Of a stretch of 6,975 bases of DNA, positions 1 to 6,098 are shown piece after piece; position 1 is the stretch's first letter; every line of letters starts with the position of its first letter. The stretch is from NCBI GenBank assembly GCA_022447405.1, contig JAKVCE010000116.1:1-6975 (forward strand). The letters run 5' to 3'. Under the pieces are notes generated by a model. It made no database searches. It was given only the letters and a program-made list of their open reading frames with translations, and was not told where the DNA came from. This stretch comes from Planctomycetota bacterium. GTDB lineage: Bacteria > Planctomycetota > UBA1135 > GCA-002686595. Both the position numbers and the translations under genes were made by a program.

Positions 1-39
1 ATCCGAGGGTCGCAGGTTCGAGTCCTGCCGGGCGTGCCA
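1..39 (+). tRNA. tRNA 3' portion (isotype undetermined), cut by window edge
   Basis: The left edge carries the last part of a tRNA. Positions 12-16 (GCAGG) pair perfectly with 24-28 (CCTGC) around a 7-nt T-loop, TTCGAGT (17-23). Positions 29-35 (CGGGCGT) fit the 3' side of the acceptor stem, 36 (G) is the discriminator base, and 37-39 is an encoded CCA. Positions 2-6 (TCCGA) would be the 3' side of the anticodon stem and 7-11 a 5-nt variable loop, so this is a class I tRNA. The anticodon lies outside the window, so no amino acid is assigned. The predicted 5' acceptor strand is ACGCCCG or a G-U variant such as GCGCCCG. It is transcribed towards the minus-strand operon. Confidence 0.9.
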
Positions 40-56
40 GCTCAAGCGTCGAGCTG
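38..56 (+). terminator. Weak inverted repeat after the tRNA (possible terminator or processing hairpin)
   Basis: CAGCTC (38-43) and GAGCTG (51-56) form a 6-bp stem with a 7-nt loop between the tRNA and the end of the convergent aldo/keto reductase gene. It overlaps the tRNA CCA and no T-run follows on either strand, so it is at best a weak terminator. It could be fortuitous. Confidence 0.2.
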
Positions 57-66
57 AGTTCGCGCT

Positions 67-1272
67 CTAAGCCAGGAGATCTTGAGCTAGCTTCAGGCGA
101 CCGGCGATGTCCACGCCTTCGGGGCAGGCGCGAGTCGCTCGCTCGAAGTCGACGCCGTCGATCTCACGCTCTGCAGCGGGGAGCTCACGGAAGAGGCGCT
201 TGGCCCTCTCCGGCTCGTCGTAGCACTCGTAGTACATGAGGTATCGCAAGGAGTCTGCGATGCGTGTGTTCGCGGCGACCTTGGGCTCGCAGTGCTGCGT
301 GCAGCCCATGCAGGAGAAGCCGCTGGTCCTGGCGGCGAGCTGATTGAGCTGGTGGAAGTCATCCATACCGAGCTTGATCGGCGACTTCGCCGCGGCGACG
401 TTCTCGTCCAGGAGCTCGATGCTGTCCATGTGCGAGACCGCGGAGTCGATGCGCTCATCAGCCCAGACGGCCTTGAGCTTCGCCTGCCCCAGGGTGAAGT
501 CCTTCGACTTGAACTTGATGACCTCCTCCTGCTCGGCGGGCACGGACTTCTGGGTCTTCATCGCGATGAGGCCGATGTTGGCCTCCTTGCAGGCGTCGAT
601 CGCCTTGTTGAGCTCCTTGTCCCCGTACTGCCCGAAGCTGTAGCGGAACATGATGGCGTCGATGCCACCCACCTTGGCCGCCTTGTGCATGAGCTCTACG
701 ACGTTCCCGTCGTGGCAGGAGAAGCCGAAGAACTTGGTCTTCTTGGACTTCTTCATCCGCTCCCCCATCTCGATGTACTCCTTGTCGAGGAACTTGGGGT
801 CCTTGACGAAGTGCATGAAGTAGAGGTCGAGGTAGTCCACCTCGAGCTGCTCGAGGCAGGTGTCGAGGTTCTTCGTGTAGGACTCCACCGTCGCGCGGCT
901 GCTCGGGCCCTTAGAGGTGATCCAGATGTTCTCTCGCTTCACCTGCTTGACGAAGGGCGCGAGGGTCTTGTGGCTCTGGCCGCGCTCATAGACGAGGGCC
1001 GTGTCGAGGTAGTCCACGCCCTCCTTGAAGCCCCGGTGGAGCATCTTGTCGTACTTGGAGTCGAAGACCTGAGAGCAGCCGAAGAGGAGGATGGGGATCT
1101 CCTCCCCTGTCGCGCCGAGCTCCCTCCGCGGGACCTTCGCCTCCTTCTCAGGCTCGACGGGCTTGTCGTCAGAGTCCTGCGCGCCCGCGAGGCCGCCGAT
1201 GGAACCAAGGCTCGCGCCAGCGAGGACGCTCTTCTTCAGGAAGTCTCTGCGGCCGACGTCTTTGTTATCCAT
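67..1272 (-). CDS. Tat-exported aldo/keto reductase with C-terminal [4Fe-4S]-type cysteine motif
   Basis: Aldo/keto reductase of the Fe-S-bearing, exported type, 401 aa from the chosen ATG. The N-terminus has a near-consensus Tat signal: GRRDFLKK, a short hydrophobic stretch, then an AGA site near residues 29-31. The TIM-barrel catalytic tetrad is present: Asp90 and Tyr95 in DTALVYERG, Lys121 in WITSKG, His154 in LYFMHF. The C-terminal extension has CMGCTQHC (Cys321, 324, 328) and a fourth Cys383 in RACPEGVDI, the pattern expected to bind one [4Fe-4S] cluster. The ATG at 1272 puts the twin arginine close to the N-terminus and has AGAGGA just upstream. A GTG at 1308 would add 12 residues and overlap the upstream stop. 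The stop is TAG. It is the last gene of a four-gene operon, 32 nt after the polyferredoxin gene. Family knowledge predicts carbonyl reduction or the reverse; the substrate is unknown. Electron supply from the neighbouring polyferredoxin is inference. Confidence 0.9.
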   Translation of the reverse strand: MDNKDVGRRDFLKKSVLAGASLGSIGGLAGAQDSDDKPVEPEKEAKVPRRELGATGEEIPILLFGCSQVFDSKYDKMLHRGFKEGVDYLDTALVYERGQSHKTLAPFVKQVKRENIWITSKGPSSRATVESYTKNLDTCLEQLEVDYLDLYFMHFVKDPKFLDKEYIEMGERMKKSKKTKFFGFSCHDGNVVELMHKAAKVGGIDAIMFRYSFGQYGDKELNKAIDACKEANIGLIAMKTQKSVPAEQEEVIKFKSKDFTLGQAKLKAVWADERIDSAVSHMDSIELLDENVAAAKSPIKLGMDDFHQLNQLAARTSGFSCMGCTQHCEPKVAANTRIADSLRYLMYYECYDEPERAKRLFRELPAAEREIDGVDFERATRACPEGVDIAGRLKLAQDLLA

Positions 1273-1275
1273 GGT

Positions 1276-1281
1276 TCCTCT
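1276..1281 (-). promoter_or_regulatory. Ribosome binding site AGAGGA for the aldo/keto reductase
   Basis: AGAGGA on the minus strand ends 3 nt before the ATG at 1272. Spacing is short but the match is better than anything before the alternative GTG at 1308. With the better placed Tat motif, it favours the ATG as start. Confidence 0.5.
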
Positions 1282-1304
1282 GGTTTGGGCGGTCGCCCTG
1301 GCTC

Positions 1305-2939
1305 TCACTTGTCACTCTTGGCTCTGCTCTCGAGCAAGAGGCTGCGCTCATCAGAGCGGCTCTCACCGACCGCGGTGACATACACCGCGCGGTCGTCGAG
1401 GACAGGACATTCAGCTTGGCAGATTCCGCATCCGATGCACAGGTCAGGCACCATGAACGGCTTGTTGAGGAGGGTTATCTCGCCGAAGACGTCCTTCACC
1501 TCCTCGTCGACGGTCTGGATCGCCTTGGGCGAGACCGGGCAGACCTCCTCACAGACGACGCAGGGGATGTCCATCGCGTGCGGCAGGCAGCGGCCGCGGT
1601 CGAAGAACGCGGTCCCAAGGACGATCGGTCCCTCCTCTACGAACTCCCCCTTCCCGAGCTTCTCTTCGACGGTGATCTTTCGGATCGACCCCGTGGGGCA
1701 AACCTCCGAGCAGAGCGTGCACTTCAGCTGGCAGTGGGAGATGTCAAAGTTCATCACCGGCGTCCAGAGCCCCTCGAGCCCTCCCTCTGCCCAGGTCGCG
1801 GGCTGGAGCACGTTCGTCGGACAGACGTTGATGCACTGATCGCACTTGATGCACTTCTCGAGGAACTCGTTCTCCTCCACCGACCCCGGAGGGCGGATGA
1901 GCATGGGAGAGAAGTTCTCGTTCGTGTTCTTCCCGTGGATCTTGATGAGCGGGTAGCCGAGCGCGCCGATGATCCCGGAGAAGAGCATGCGCCTGCGGGA
2001 GACGTCCGGCTTGAGCTGCACCTGCTTGGTGTCGAGGCCCACCATCGAGAAGGACAGCGCGTCCTCTGGGCAGTCGTCGATGCAGTTCATGCAGGAGAAG
2101 CACTCGCTGACGCGCACAGCGGCCTGCGGGTCAGCGGCGCCCTCACAGCGCGTGAGGCAGAGGTCGCAGTCGGTGCACTTGTGGACGTCGCGGTTGATCC
2201 GGAACAAGGAGAAGCGCGAGACGACCCCGAGGAGCGCGCCCAGAGGGCAGAGCACCCTGCAGAAGAAGCGCGGGACGTAGACGTTGGCGCCTACGAGGAT
2301 GAGCAGCATCAGGCCGATCCAGAAGGAGCCGACAAAGACCCTGCGGCTCACGCCAGGCGCGAACTTCAGGTTGTCGATCCAGAGCGGGTCCACGCCGGGG
2401 ATCTGCTCAACCGTCATATCGAAGGTCGGCGCGATGACGGTCGCCACGGAGCGATACATCAAGCAGATCGGATCGAGGAGGCCGATCTGCAGCGCGCCCA
2501 TGGCGGACATGATCAGGAACACGGTGAGGAGCGCGTACTTGAAGTAGTACACGTCCAGGTAGCGGTTCCTGTCGAAGTTGTCCTTCGTCTTGTGGATGTT
2601 GAACAGCCAACCGATGAACTGGTGCAGCGTCCCATAGGGACAGATCCAGTTGCAGAAGACACGCCCCGCTAAGAGCGTCAGGCCCAACACCAGGAGGCCC
2701 CAGCCGAGGTAGCGGTAGACGTACCCCGTGGAGAGCATGGTGGAGATCATGACCAAGGGGTCCATCTCCAAGATGCGAGAGACAGGATAGCCCTCGAGGC
2801 GTGAGGTCCAGGTCAGCCAGCAGAGCAGGATGAAGCCGCCGAAGAAGAAGATCTGCGACGCGATGCGGACGTTCGTGAGGCGGAGCTTCTTGCGGACCGG
2901 CTTCGAGAGCAGCTCGTCGACGGGGGTGGGGCCGGACAT
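1305..2939 (-). CDS. NapH-NapG-like fusion: membrane polyferredoxin with up to six [4Fe-4S] clusters
   Basis: Integral membrane iron-sulfur protein, 544 aa, probably moving electrons from the quinone pool. Residues 1-300 resemble NapH/CcoG-type proteins: membrane segments near 25-43, 76-93, 133-155 and 201-222, the paired motifs CNWICP (Cys96, 100) and CRVLCP (Cys227, 231), then two ferredoxin motifs (Cys255/258/261/265 and Cys280/283/286/290). Residues 345-515 resemble NapG/MauM with four more motifs: Cys363/366/369/373, Cys403/407/410/414, Cys451/460/463/467 and Cys501/504/507/511. Between the halves, SRRRMLF (314-320) precedes a hydrophobic stretch ending near 332, like an internal Tat signal. 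That would make it a fifth helix with the C-terminal clusters outside, which is inference. NapH and NapG are normally separate proteins. The ATG overlaps the upstream DUF362 stop as TGATG and has AAGGAG 8 nt upstream. Electron partner and physiological role are not shown by the sequence. Confidence 0.88.
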   Translation of the reverse strand: MSGPTPVDELLSKPVRKKLRLTNVRIASQIFFFGGFILLCWLTWTSRLEGYPVSRILEMDPLVMISTMLSTGYVYRYLGWGLLVLGLTLLAGRVFCNWICPYGTLHQFIGWLFNIHKTKDNFDRNRYLDVYYFKYALLTVFLIMSAMGALQIGLLDPICLMYRSVATVIAPTFDMTVEQIPGVDPLWIDNLKFAPGVSRRVFVGSFWIGLMLLILVGANVYVPRFFCRVLCPLGALLGVVSRFSLFRINRDVHKCTDCDLCLTRCEGAADPQAAVRVSECFSCMNCIDDCPEDALSFSMVGLDTKQVQLKPDVSRRRMLFSGIIGALGYPLIKIHGKNTNENFSPMLIRPPGSVEENEFLEKCIKCDQCINVCPTNVLQPATWAEGGLEGLWTPVMNFDISHCQLKCTLCSEVCPTGSIRKITVEEKLGKGEFVEEGPIVLGTAFFDRGRCLPHAMDIPCVVCEEVCPVSPKAIQTVDEEVKDVFGEITLLNKPFMVPDLCIGCGICQAECPVLDDRAVYVTAVGESRSDERSLLLESRAKSDK

Positions 2940-4039
2940 CAGAGGATCTCCTTGATGCGGCCGGTGTAGTCGACGCGCCCGCTCCCCTTCTCCTCCGACT
3001 TATGGAGGTACTCGGGCAGGTCGTTCGGGTCTCGCTTGAGGAGGTGCTCGAAGGCCCACGAGTCTTGAGCCACTGGGTCGAGCGCCGCCATGACGACGTC
3101 GCCAGTGACCACGTTCGAGGGATCGCCTCCGGTCGGCCCGTTCTCCATGAGGATCTTGGTCCCGTCGAGGATGGTCAGGGTCGGCCGGATCATGATCGAG
3201 AGGTCGGAGACGATCTCGTGGATGTCCTGATGGAACTGGCTGCGTCGGCCGCCGAGCAGGCCGTACCAGTTCTTGATGCCCATCGAGGCGTAGCAGAGGT
3301 TGTGGTCCTTCACCGGCGCGACGCCGATCACCTTGTCGACGTTCGTGAAGGGCCTGTGGAAGAACCACCACTCCTCGATCAGCTTCGCGCCAGGAGTGTT
3401 GAGCATCTTGAAGGCGTTGGAGTCCGGCAGGTAGACGCGCCCGCCAGCCCGCTCAGAGGCGGCGCGCAAGCCGGTCTTCATGAAGCAGTCCGCTGGCGAC
3501 TCGATGGGGTTGTCCGCCACGCGCACCTCCTGCGCGCGGCAGTCGACGAGGAGCATGTTGACGAGCTCCTCGATGAGCTCTGGTTGGCTGGTCGCGCCGA
3601 GGGCGGGCGCGCGGTCGAAGGCCACGTTGGGCTTAACGAGGACGATGTCGCCAGGGCTGATGTAACGCTCGATCCCGCCGATCCCATCGAGGGCCTTGCG
3701 CAGCATCTGCTTCGGCGTGCCGCCCCGGCCGATGCCGACGTCAGCGCTCGCAGCAGCCGACTTCTCGATCCGGTAGTCATTCAAGCGGATCGGCGTGATC
3801 TTCGGCTCACTGCGATGCCCGGAGTCATCTCTCATGGAGAGCGGCCAATCCTCGGGGGCCTTGGACAGATAGGTGGCGGCTCCGATGATCCCCGTCGCAG
3901 CGCCGATCTTGCCTAGGAAGCTCCGACGACCCATGGAGCCCTTCTCGTAGTCGGGCTTCTGGACGGGCTTGCCGTTCTCCAAGAGCGGTCGCTCCGGGGG
4001 CGTCGCCTCGCCCTCTCTCGCGTCCTCAGAGTCGGTCAT
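2939..4039 (-). CDS. DUF362 family protein with Tat signal or signal anchor
   Basis: DUF362 domain protein, 366 aa, biochemical function unknown. GRRSFLGK at residues 37-44 followed by a hydrophobic run to about residue 57 is a Tat-type signal. No clear AxA cleavage site or lipobox cysteine is seen, so it may stay anchored. Family-like stretches include DIVLVKPNVAF (131-141), a VRVADNP segment (172-178), the GIKNWYGLLGG region (254-264) and LTILDG (288-293). The three cysteines (167, 185, 249) do not form a ferredoxin motif, so it probably has no cluster of its own. The first 35 residues are polar and charged, giving an unusually long region before the twin arginine; an internal start at Met36 is possible. 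However, the first ATG has GGTGA 7 nt upstream and directly follows the stop of the DUF6599 gene, which favours the long form. It sits between an anchored DUF6599 protein and the polyferredoxin, so a role in the same envelope redox complex is inferred. Confidence 0.87.
   Translation of the reverse strand: MTDSEDAREGEATPPERPLLENGKPVQKPDYEKGSMGRRSFLGKIGAATGIIGAATYLSKAPEDWPLSMRDDSGHRSEPKITPIRLNDYRIEKSAAASADVGIGRGGTPKQMLRKALDGIGGIERYISPGDIVLVKPNVAFDRAPALGATSQPELIEELVNMLLVDCRAQEVRVADNPIESPADCFMKTGLRAASERAGGRVYLPDSNAFKMLNTPGAKLIEEWWFFHRPFTNVDKVIGVAPVKDHNLCYASMGIKNWYGLLGGRRSQFHQDIHEIVSDLSIMIRPTLTILDGTKILMENGPTGGDPSNVVTGDVVMAALDPVAQDSWAFEHLLKRDPNDLPEYLHKSEEKGSGRVDYTGRIKEIL
2948..2953 (-). promoter_or_regulatory. 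Ribosome binding site AAGGAG of the polyferredoxin gene, inside the DUF362 gene
   Basis: AAGGAG lies 8 nt before the ATG at 2939, inside the last codons of the upstream DUF362 gene. It is the best Shine-Dalgarno match in the window and fixes the polyferredoxin start. Its place before the TGATG overlap fits translational coupling. Confidence 0.7.
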
Positions 4040-5185
4040 CTAGTACTCACCCCCATACTCATCGGCGTAGTAGCCCGCCTCCTCGCCGCCGACCTCCTCA
4101 CCACCGAAGCTCCCCTGGAGACGGGCCATCGCTAAGGCCGCGTCCTCTCGTGCCTGGGCGCGCTCCACGCCATAGACCATCTCGCCCTCGCGCATCAGGC
4201 AGAAGAAGGTGTCGAGGAAGTTGTGCTGCAGGAGCACCTCCCCATCCTCAGTCGGGAGTGACTTGTAGTCAGCGAGGAGCTCCTCGTGGAGCTTCTCAAA
4301 GAGAGCTGTAGCGGCGTCTGCGGAGTCAGCCTCGTGGATGAAGAGCCGCTCATCTGAGCTCGGGTCCGGCTTCCCGAACCAGAAGCGCTCAGCGAAGCGA
4401 TACTGGAAGACGTTCACCGGTTGGTAGGCGATCTGAGCGAAGGGGACCCCGAGGTCCTCGTTGAGCCTGCGGAAGCCAGGCGGGATGACATCTTCGCCGC
4501 CCTCCGCAGCGAGCGCCTCGACGACCCGCTGAGTCATCTCCTCCACCGCCGGGACGGCAGAGTCACCGGTCACGTGGAAGAAGATCTCTCCACGCATCCC
4601 GATCGCGCCCATAGCGTGTGGTGAGTAGCGCACCTCTTCGAGCTCCGCGACGTCTCTGTCGCCGCGCTGGTTCCCGTAGACGCCGAGGCTCCCCTCGAAG
4701 CTCCCTTGGTCATAGAGGAAGACGTCCACCGCGCAGCCCTCCTCAGGGTGCTCGAGCTCCACCACGACCAGGTCCTCAAAGCCAAACTTCAGGTACTGCT
4801 CCGCCTGACCGTTGATCTTCTCGTAGAGGGTGTCTGGGACGAAGGTCTTAGGCGTGGACGCCGGGGTCCAGCCGCCGGCGAGGATGTCCTTCGAGAAGGG
4901 GCCGACGTCCATCGGAGCCTCATCGCCGCCTCCGAGGCTGGGATCCCTCCAGCGCTTCAAGGGGATCCGATAGAGGTTGTCTTCGACGGACTGCTCTACG
5001 AGCAGAGACGTCTCGATGTCTCGCTCACCGGGGTCGTAGTTGGTGCGCTGATCACCCAGCCAAACACCCATCCCTACGAGTGACAAGAGCAGCGCCACCC
5101 CTACCAGCGCCTCGCCAGCGGGGATCTCCTTCCGCAGCAGCTTGGGCCGCCCCAAGTTGTTCAGGACCTTGCCTTTCTTCGCCAT
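4040..5185 (-). CDS. DUF6599 family protein with one N-terminal transmembrane anchor
   Basis: Protein of 381 aa from the ATG at 5185, or 388 aa from an ATG at 5206. I choose 5185 because it begins MAKKGKV, a usual lysine-rich cytoplasmic start; neither ATG has a good ribosome binding site. A basic N-region is followed by one hydrophobic helix (about residues 26-43), then a soluble domain expected outside the membrane. The stretch LYEKINGQAEQYLKFGF and the following region on a protein that binds to or acts beside membrane redox partners recall DUF6599, an unassigned family; this identification is from memory of the family pattern. No cysteine cluster motif, nucleotide-binding loop or lipobox is present. 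The C-terminus is a short tail rich in Gly, Glu and Tyr. It is the first gene of the four-gene cassette; its TAG is immediately followed by the ATG of the DUF362 gene, which implies a shared role. Function unknown. Confidence 0.85.
   Translation of the reverse strand: MAKKGKVLNNLGRPKLLRKEIPAGEALVGVALLLSLVGMGVWLGDQRTNYDPGERDIETSLLVEQSVEDNLYRIPLKRWRDPSLGGGDEAPMDVGPFSKDILAGGWTPASTPKTFVPDTLYEKINGQAEQYLKFGFEDLVVVELEHPEEGCAVDVFLYDQGSFEGSLGVYGNQRGDRDVAELEEVRYSPHAMGAIGMRGEIFFHVTGDSAVPAVEEMTQRVVEALAAEGGEDVIPPGFRRLNEDLGVPFAQIAYQPVNVFQYRFAERFWFGKPDPSSDERLFIHEADSADAATALFEKLHEELLADYKSLPTEDGEVLLQHNFLDTFFCLMREGEMVYGVERAQAREDAALAMARLQGSFGGEEVGGEEAGYYADEYGGEY
4047..4051 (-). promoter_or_regulatory. Ribosome binding site GGTGA of the DUF362 gene
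   Basis: GGTGA, inside the run GGGGGTGAG, lies 7 nt before the ATG at 4039 and within the last codons of the DUF6599 gene. It matches the part of the anti-Shine-Dalgarno complement that follows AGGA. It supports the first ATG over the internal Met36 start. Confidence 0.5.
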
Positions 5186-5283
5186 CGTTAGATACGACCC
5201 TAGCATCAGCAGGGCGATTCATGACGTGTTTCTCGCGGCCCGTCACCTGCGCGCCCGTGAGCCGACCTCAGGGCGCCCAGGGC
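5186..5283 (-). other. Intergenic gap before the four-gene cassette; no convincing promoter
   Basis: This gap is the only place between the two gene groups long enough for a promoter of the DUF6599-DUF362-polyferredoxin-reductase cassette. Apart from the hairpin I see no clear -35/-10 pair and no operator-like palindrome. The cassette may use a non-standard promoter here or be read through from the upstream genes. Confidence 0.4.
5251..5276 (-). terminator. Strong hairpin between the DUF3817 gene and the four-gene operon
   Basis: GCGCCC (5251-5256), a bulged G, then TGAG (5258-5261) pair with CTCA (5267-5270) and GGGCGC (5271-5276) around a 5-nt loop: a 10-bp stem with one bulge. It starts 7 nt after the DUF3817 stop on the minus strand. 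No U-tract follows in that direction, so it is not a classical intrinsic terminator. It may mark a transcript end, a pause, or RNA processing between the two gene groups. The only T-rich stretch is on the other side, after about 10 nt in the plus direction, where no gene needs it. Confidence 0.4.
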
Positions 5284-5589
5284 TCATTCTTTTCTGCCTC
5301 CAGCCTCCTTAAGCCACCTGTCCGCGACGAAGGGGCCGAAGGGGAGGACCGCCGCGACCATGCACAGGCCAGCGGTCTTGCGCTCGATCGGAACGATCCG
5401 AACCGCGCGAAAGAGCTGCAAGACGAGCAGCATGAAGAGGAGCCCATGGACGCTGCCCACGATCCTCACGGCGAGTGGCATGTCCCAGACGTACTTCAAG
5501 GGCATCGCGACCCCGAAGAGCACCAGGGTCGAGACACCCTCGACGAAGGAGAGGGTCCTGAGGCCACGTAAGAACTGAGCGTCTGCCAT
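5284..5589 (-). CDS. DUF3817 family small membrane protein
   Basis: A 101-aa protein with three predicted membrane helices at about residues 13-33, 41-62 and 74-91. The pattern RTLSFVEGVSTL, AMPLKYVW and VGSVHGLLF is typical of DUF3817, a family of small integral membrane proteins without known activity; length is normal for the family. The ATG at 5589 is chosen because the family pattern begins soon after it, and because AGGGGAG lies just upstream, overlapping the stop of the DUF1801 gene. The open frame continues upstream, but those residues are inside the DUF1801 gene and look non-homologous. It begins 7 nt after that gene ends, so the two are co-transcribed. Its stop is TGA. Confidence 0.87.
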   Translation of the reverse strand: MADAQFLRGLRTLSFVEGVSTLVLFGVAMPLKYVWDMPLAVRIVGSVHGLLFMLLVLQLFRAVRIVPIERKTAGLCMVAAVLPFGPFVADRWLKEAGGRKE

Positions 5590-5591
5590 AG

Positions 5592-5598
5592 CTCCCCT
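5592..5598 (-). promoter_or_regulatory. Ribosome binding site AGGGGAG overlapping the DUF1801 stop codon
   Basis: AGGGGAG shares its first two bases with the TAG stop of the DUF1801 gene and ends 2 nt before the DUF3817 ATG at 5589. Ribosomes finishing the upstream gene would be placed at this site, so coupling is likely. It supports 5589 as the start. Confidence 0.5.
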
Positions 5599-6049
5599 AC
5601 TTTGCGACGTTGGCCTCATAGGCCGCCACGAACTTCTTGGCATTCATGCGCTTGAAGGCCTCACCGAGGACGTCCAACGGGATCCCCTCCAGGTCCTTCA
5701 CGCGCACGCAAGACTTCCCCATGTCGAGGCGCTTCCCAGAGGCCTTCCACTCCTCGACGAACCGCTCCTTGACCGCCTCGTCACAGTAGACACAGAACAG
5801 GTACAGCCCGATGTGCCGCTTCTGCGAAGCGATGGAGGCGAAGGGGAGCGGCTGCTCAGGGTCCGCGTGGTAGCCCTTCGGGTACTCCGAGTGCGGGAGG
5901 TACCAGGCCGGCATCCCATACTGCATCCCGAGCTCCAAGCGCTCGTCGAGCTTCTCCTCACCCAACTCAAGGACCGCTTCGACGGCCTCACGACGCTCCT
6001 CGGGGAGCGCGTCTAGGTACTCACGTACCTCCTTGGGAAGCTCACTCAT
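5597..6049 (-). CDS. DUF1801 family protein (YdhG / frataxin-like fold)
   Basis: A 150-aa soluble protein with no signal peptide or membrane helix. The central and C-terminal pattern is that of DUF1801: QYGMPAWYLP, SIASQKRHIGLYLF, GKSCVRVKDLEGIPLD, then a helix ending near FVAAYEA. The first 45 residues are a charged helical extension (LPEERREAVEAVLELG). Members of this family share a frataxin-like fold, and the Bacillus subtilis member YdhG has been described as an iron chaperone; whether that applies here is unknown. The ATG at 6049 begins MSELPKEV; no strong ribosome binding site precedes it. It lies 49 nt after the BPL_N gene and 7 nt before the DUF3817 gene. A role in serving the many Fe-S clusters of the nearby cassette is possible but speculative. 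Confidence 0.85.
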   Translation of the reverse strand: MSELPKEVREYLDALPEERREAVEAVLELGEEKLDERLELGMQYGMPAWYLPHSEYPKGYHADPEQPLPFASIASQKRHIGLYLFCVYCDEAVKERFVEEWKASGKRLDMGKSCVRVKDLEGIPLDVLGEAFKRMNAKKFVAAYEANVAK

Positions 6050-6098
6050 CAGGGGATCTTAACCGCTGATCGGAGCCCATGCTCACCAGCGACGGCGC

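Noticed and set aside
292..1839. Long plus-strand open frame (515 codons) antisense to the reductase and polyferredoxin genes
   Set aside because: Its translation is low-complexity Leu/Glu/Val/Arg-rich then Ser/Thr-rich, matches no family, and crosses two well-supported minus-strand genes. Such frames are expected opposite GC-rich coding sequence.
1416..2672. Plus-strand open frame of 418 codons
   Set aside because: Rich in Asp, Val, Glu and Arg with no domain pattern; it mirrors the polyferredoxin gene, whose six cysteine motifs are unmistakable.
3002..3916. Plus-strand open frame of 304 codons opposite the DUF362 gene
   Set aside because: Compositionally an antisense shadow; no ribosome binding site or motif.
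5052..5246. Small minus-strand frame (64 codons) overlapping the start of the DUF6599 gene
   Set aside because: Mostly inside the DUF6599 coding region in another frame, without a recognisable product or ribosome binding site.
6050..6098. Short GAGC/GCTC inverted repeat between the BPL_N and DUF1801 genes
   Set aside because: Only 4 bp of stem, no T-run; within chance expectation for GC-rich DNA.
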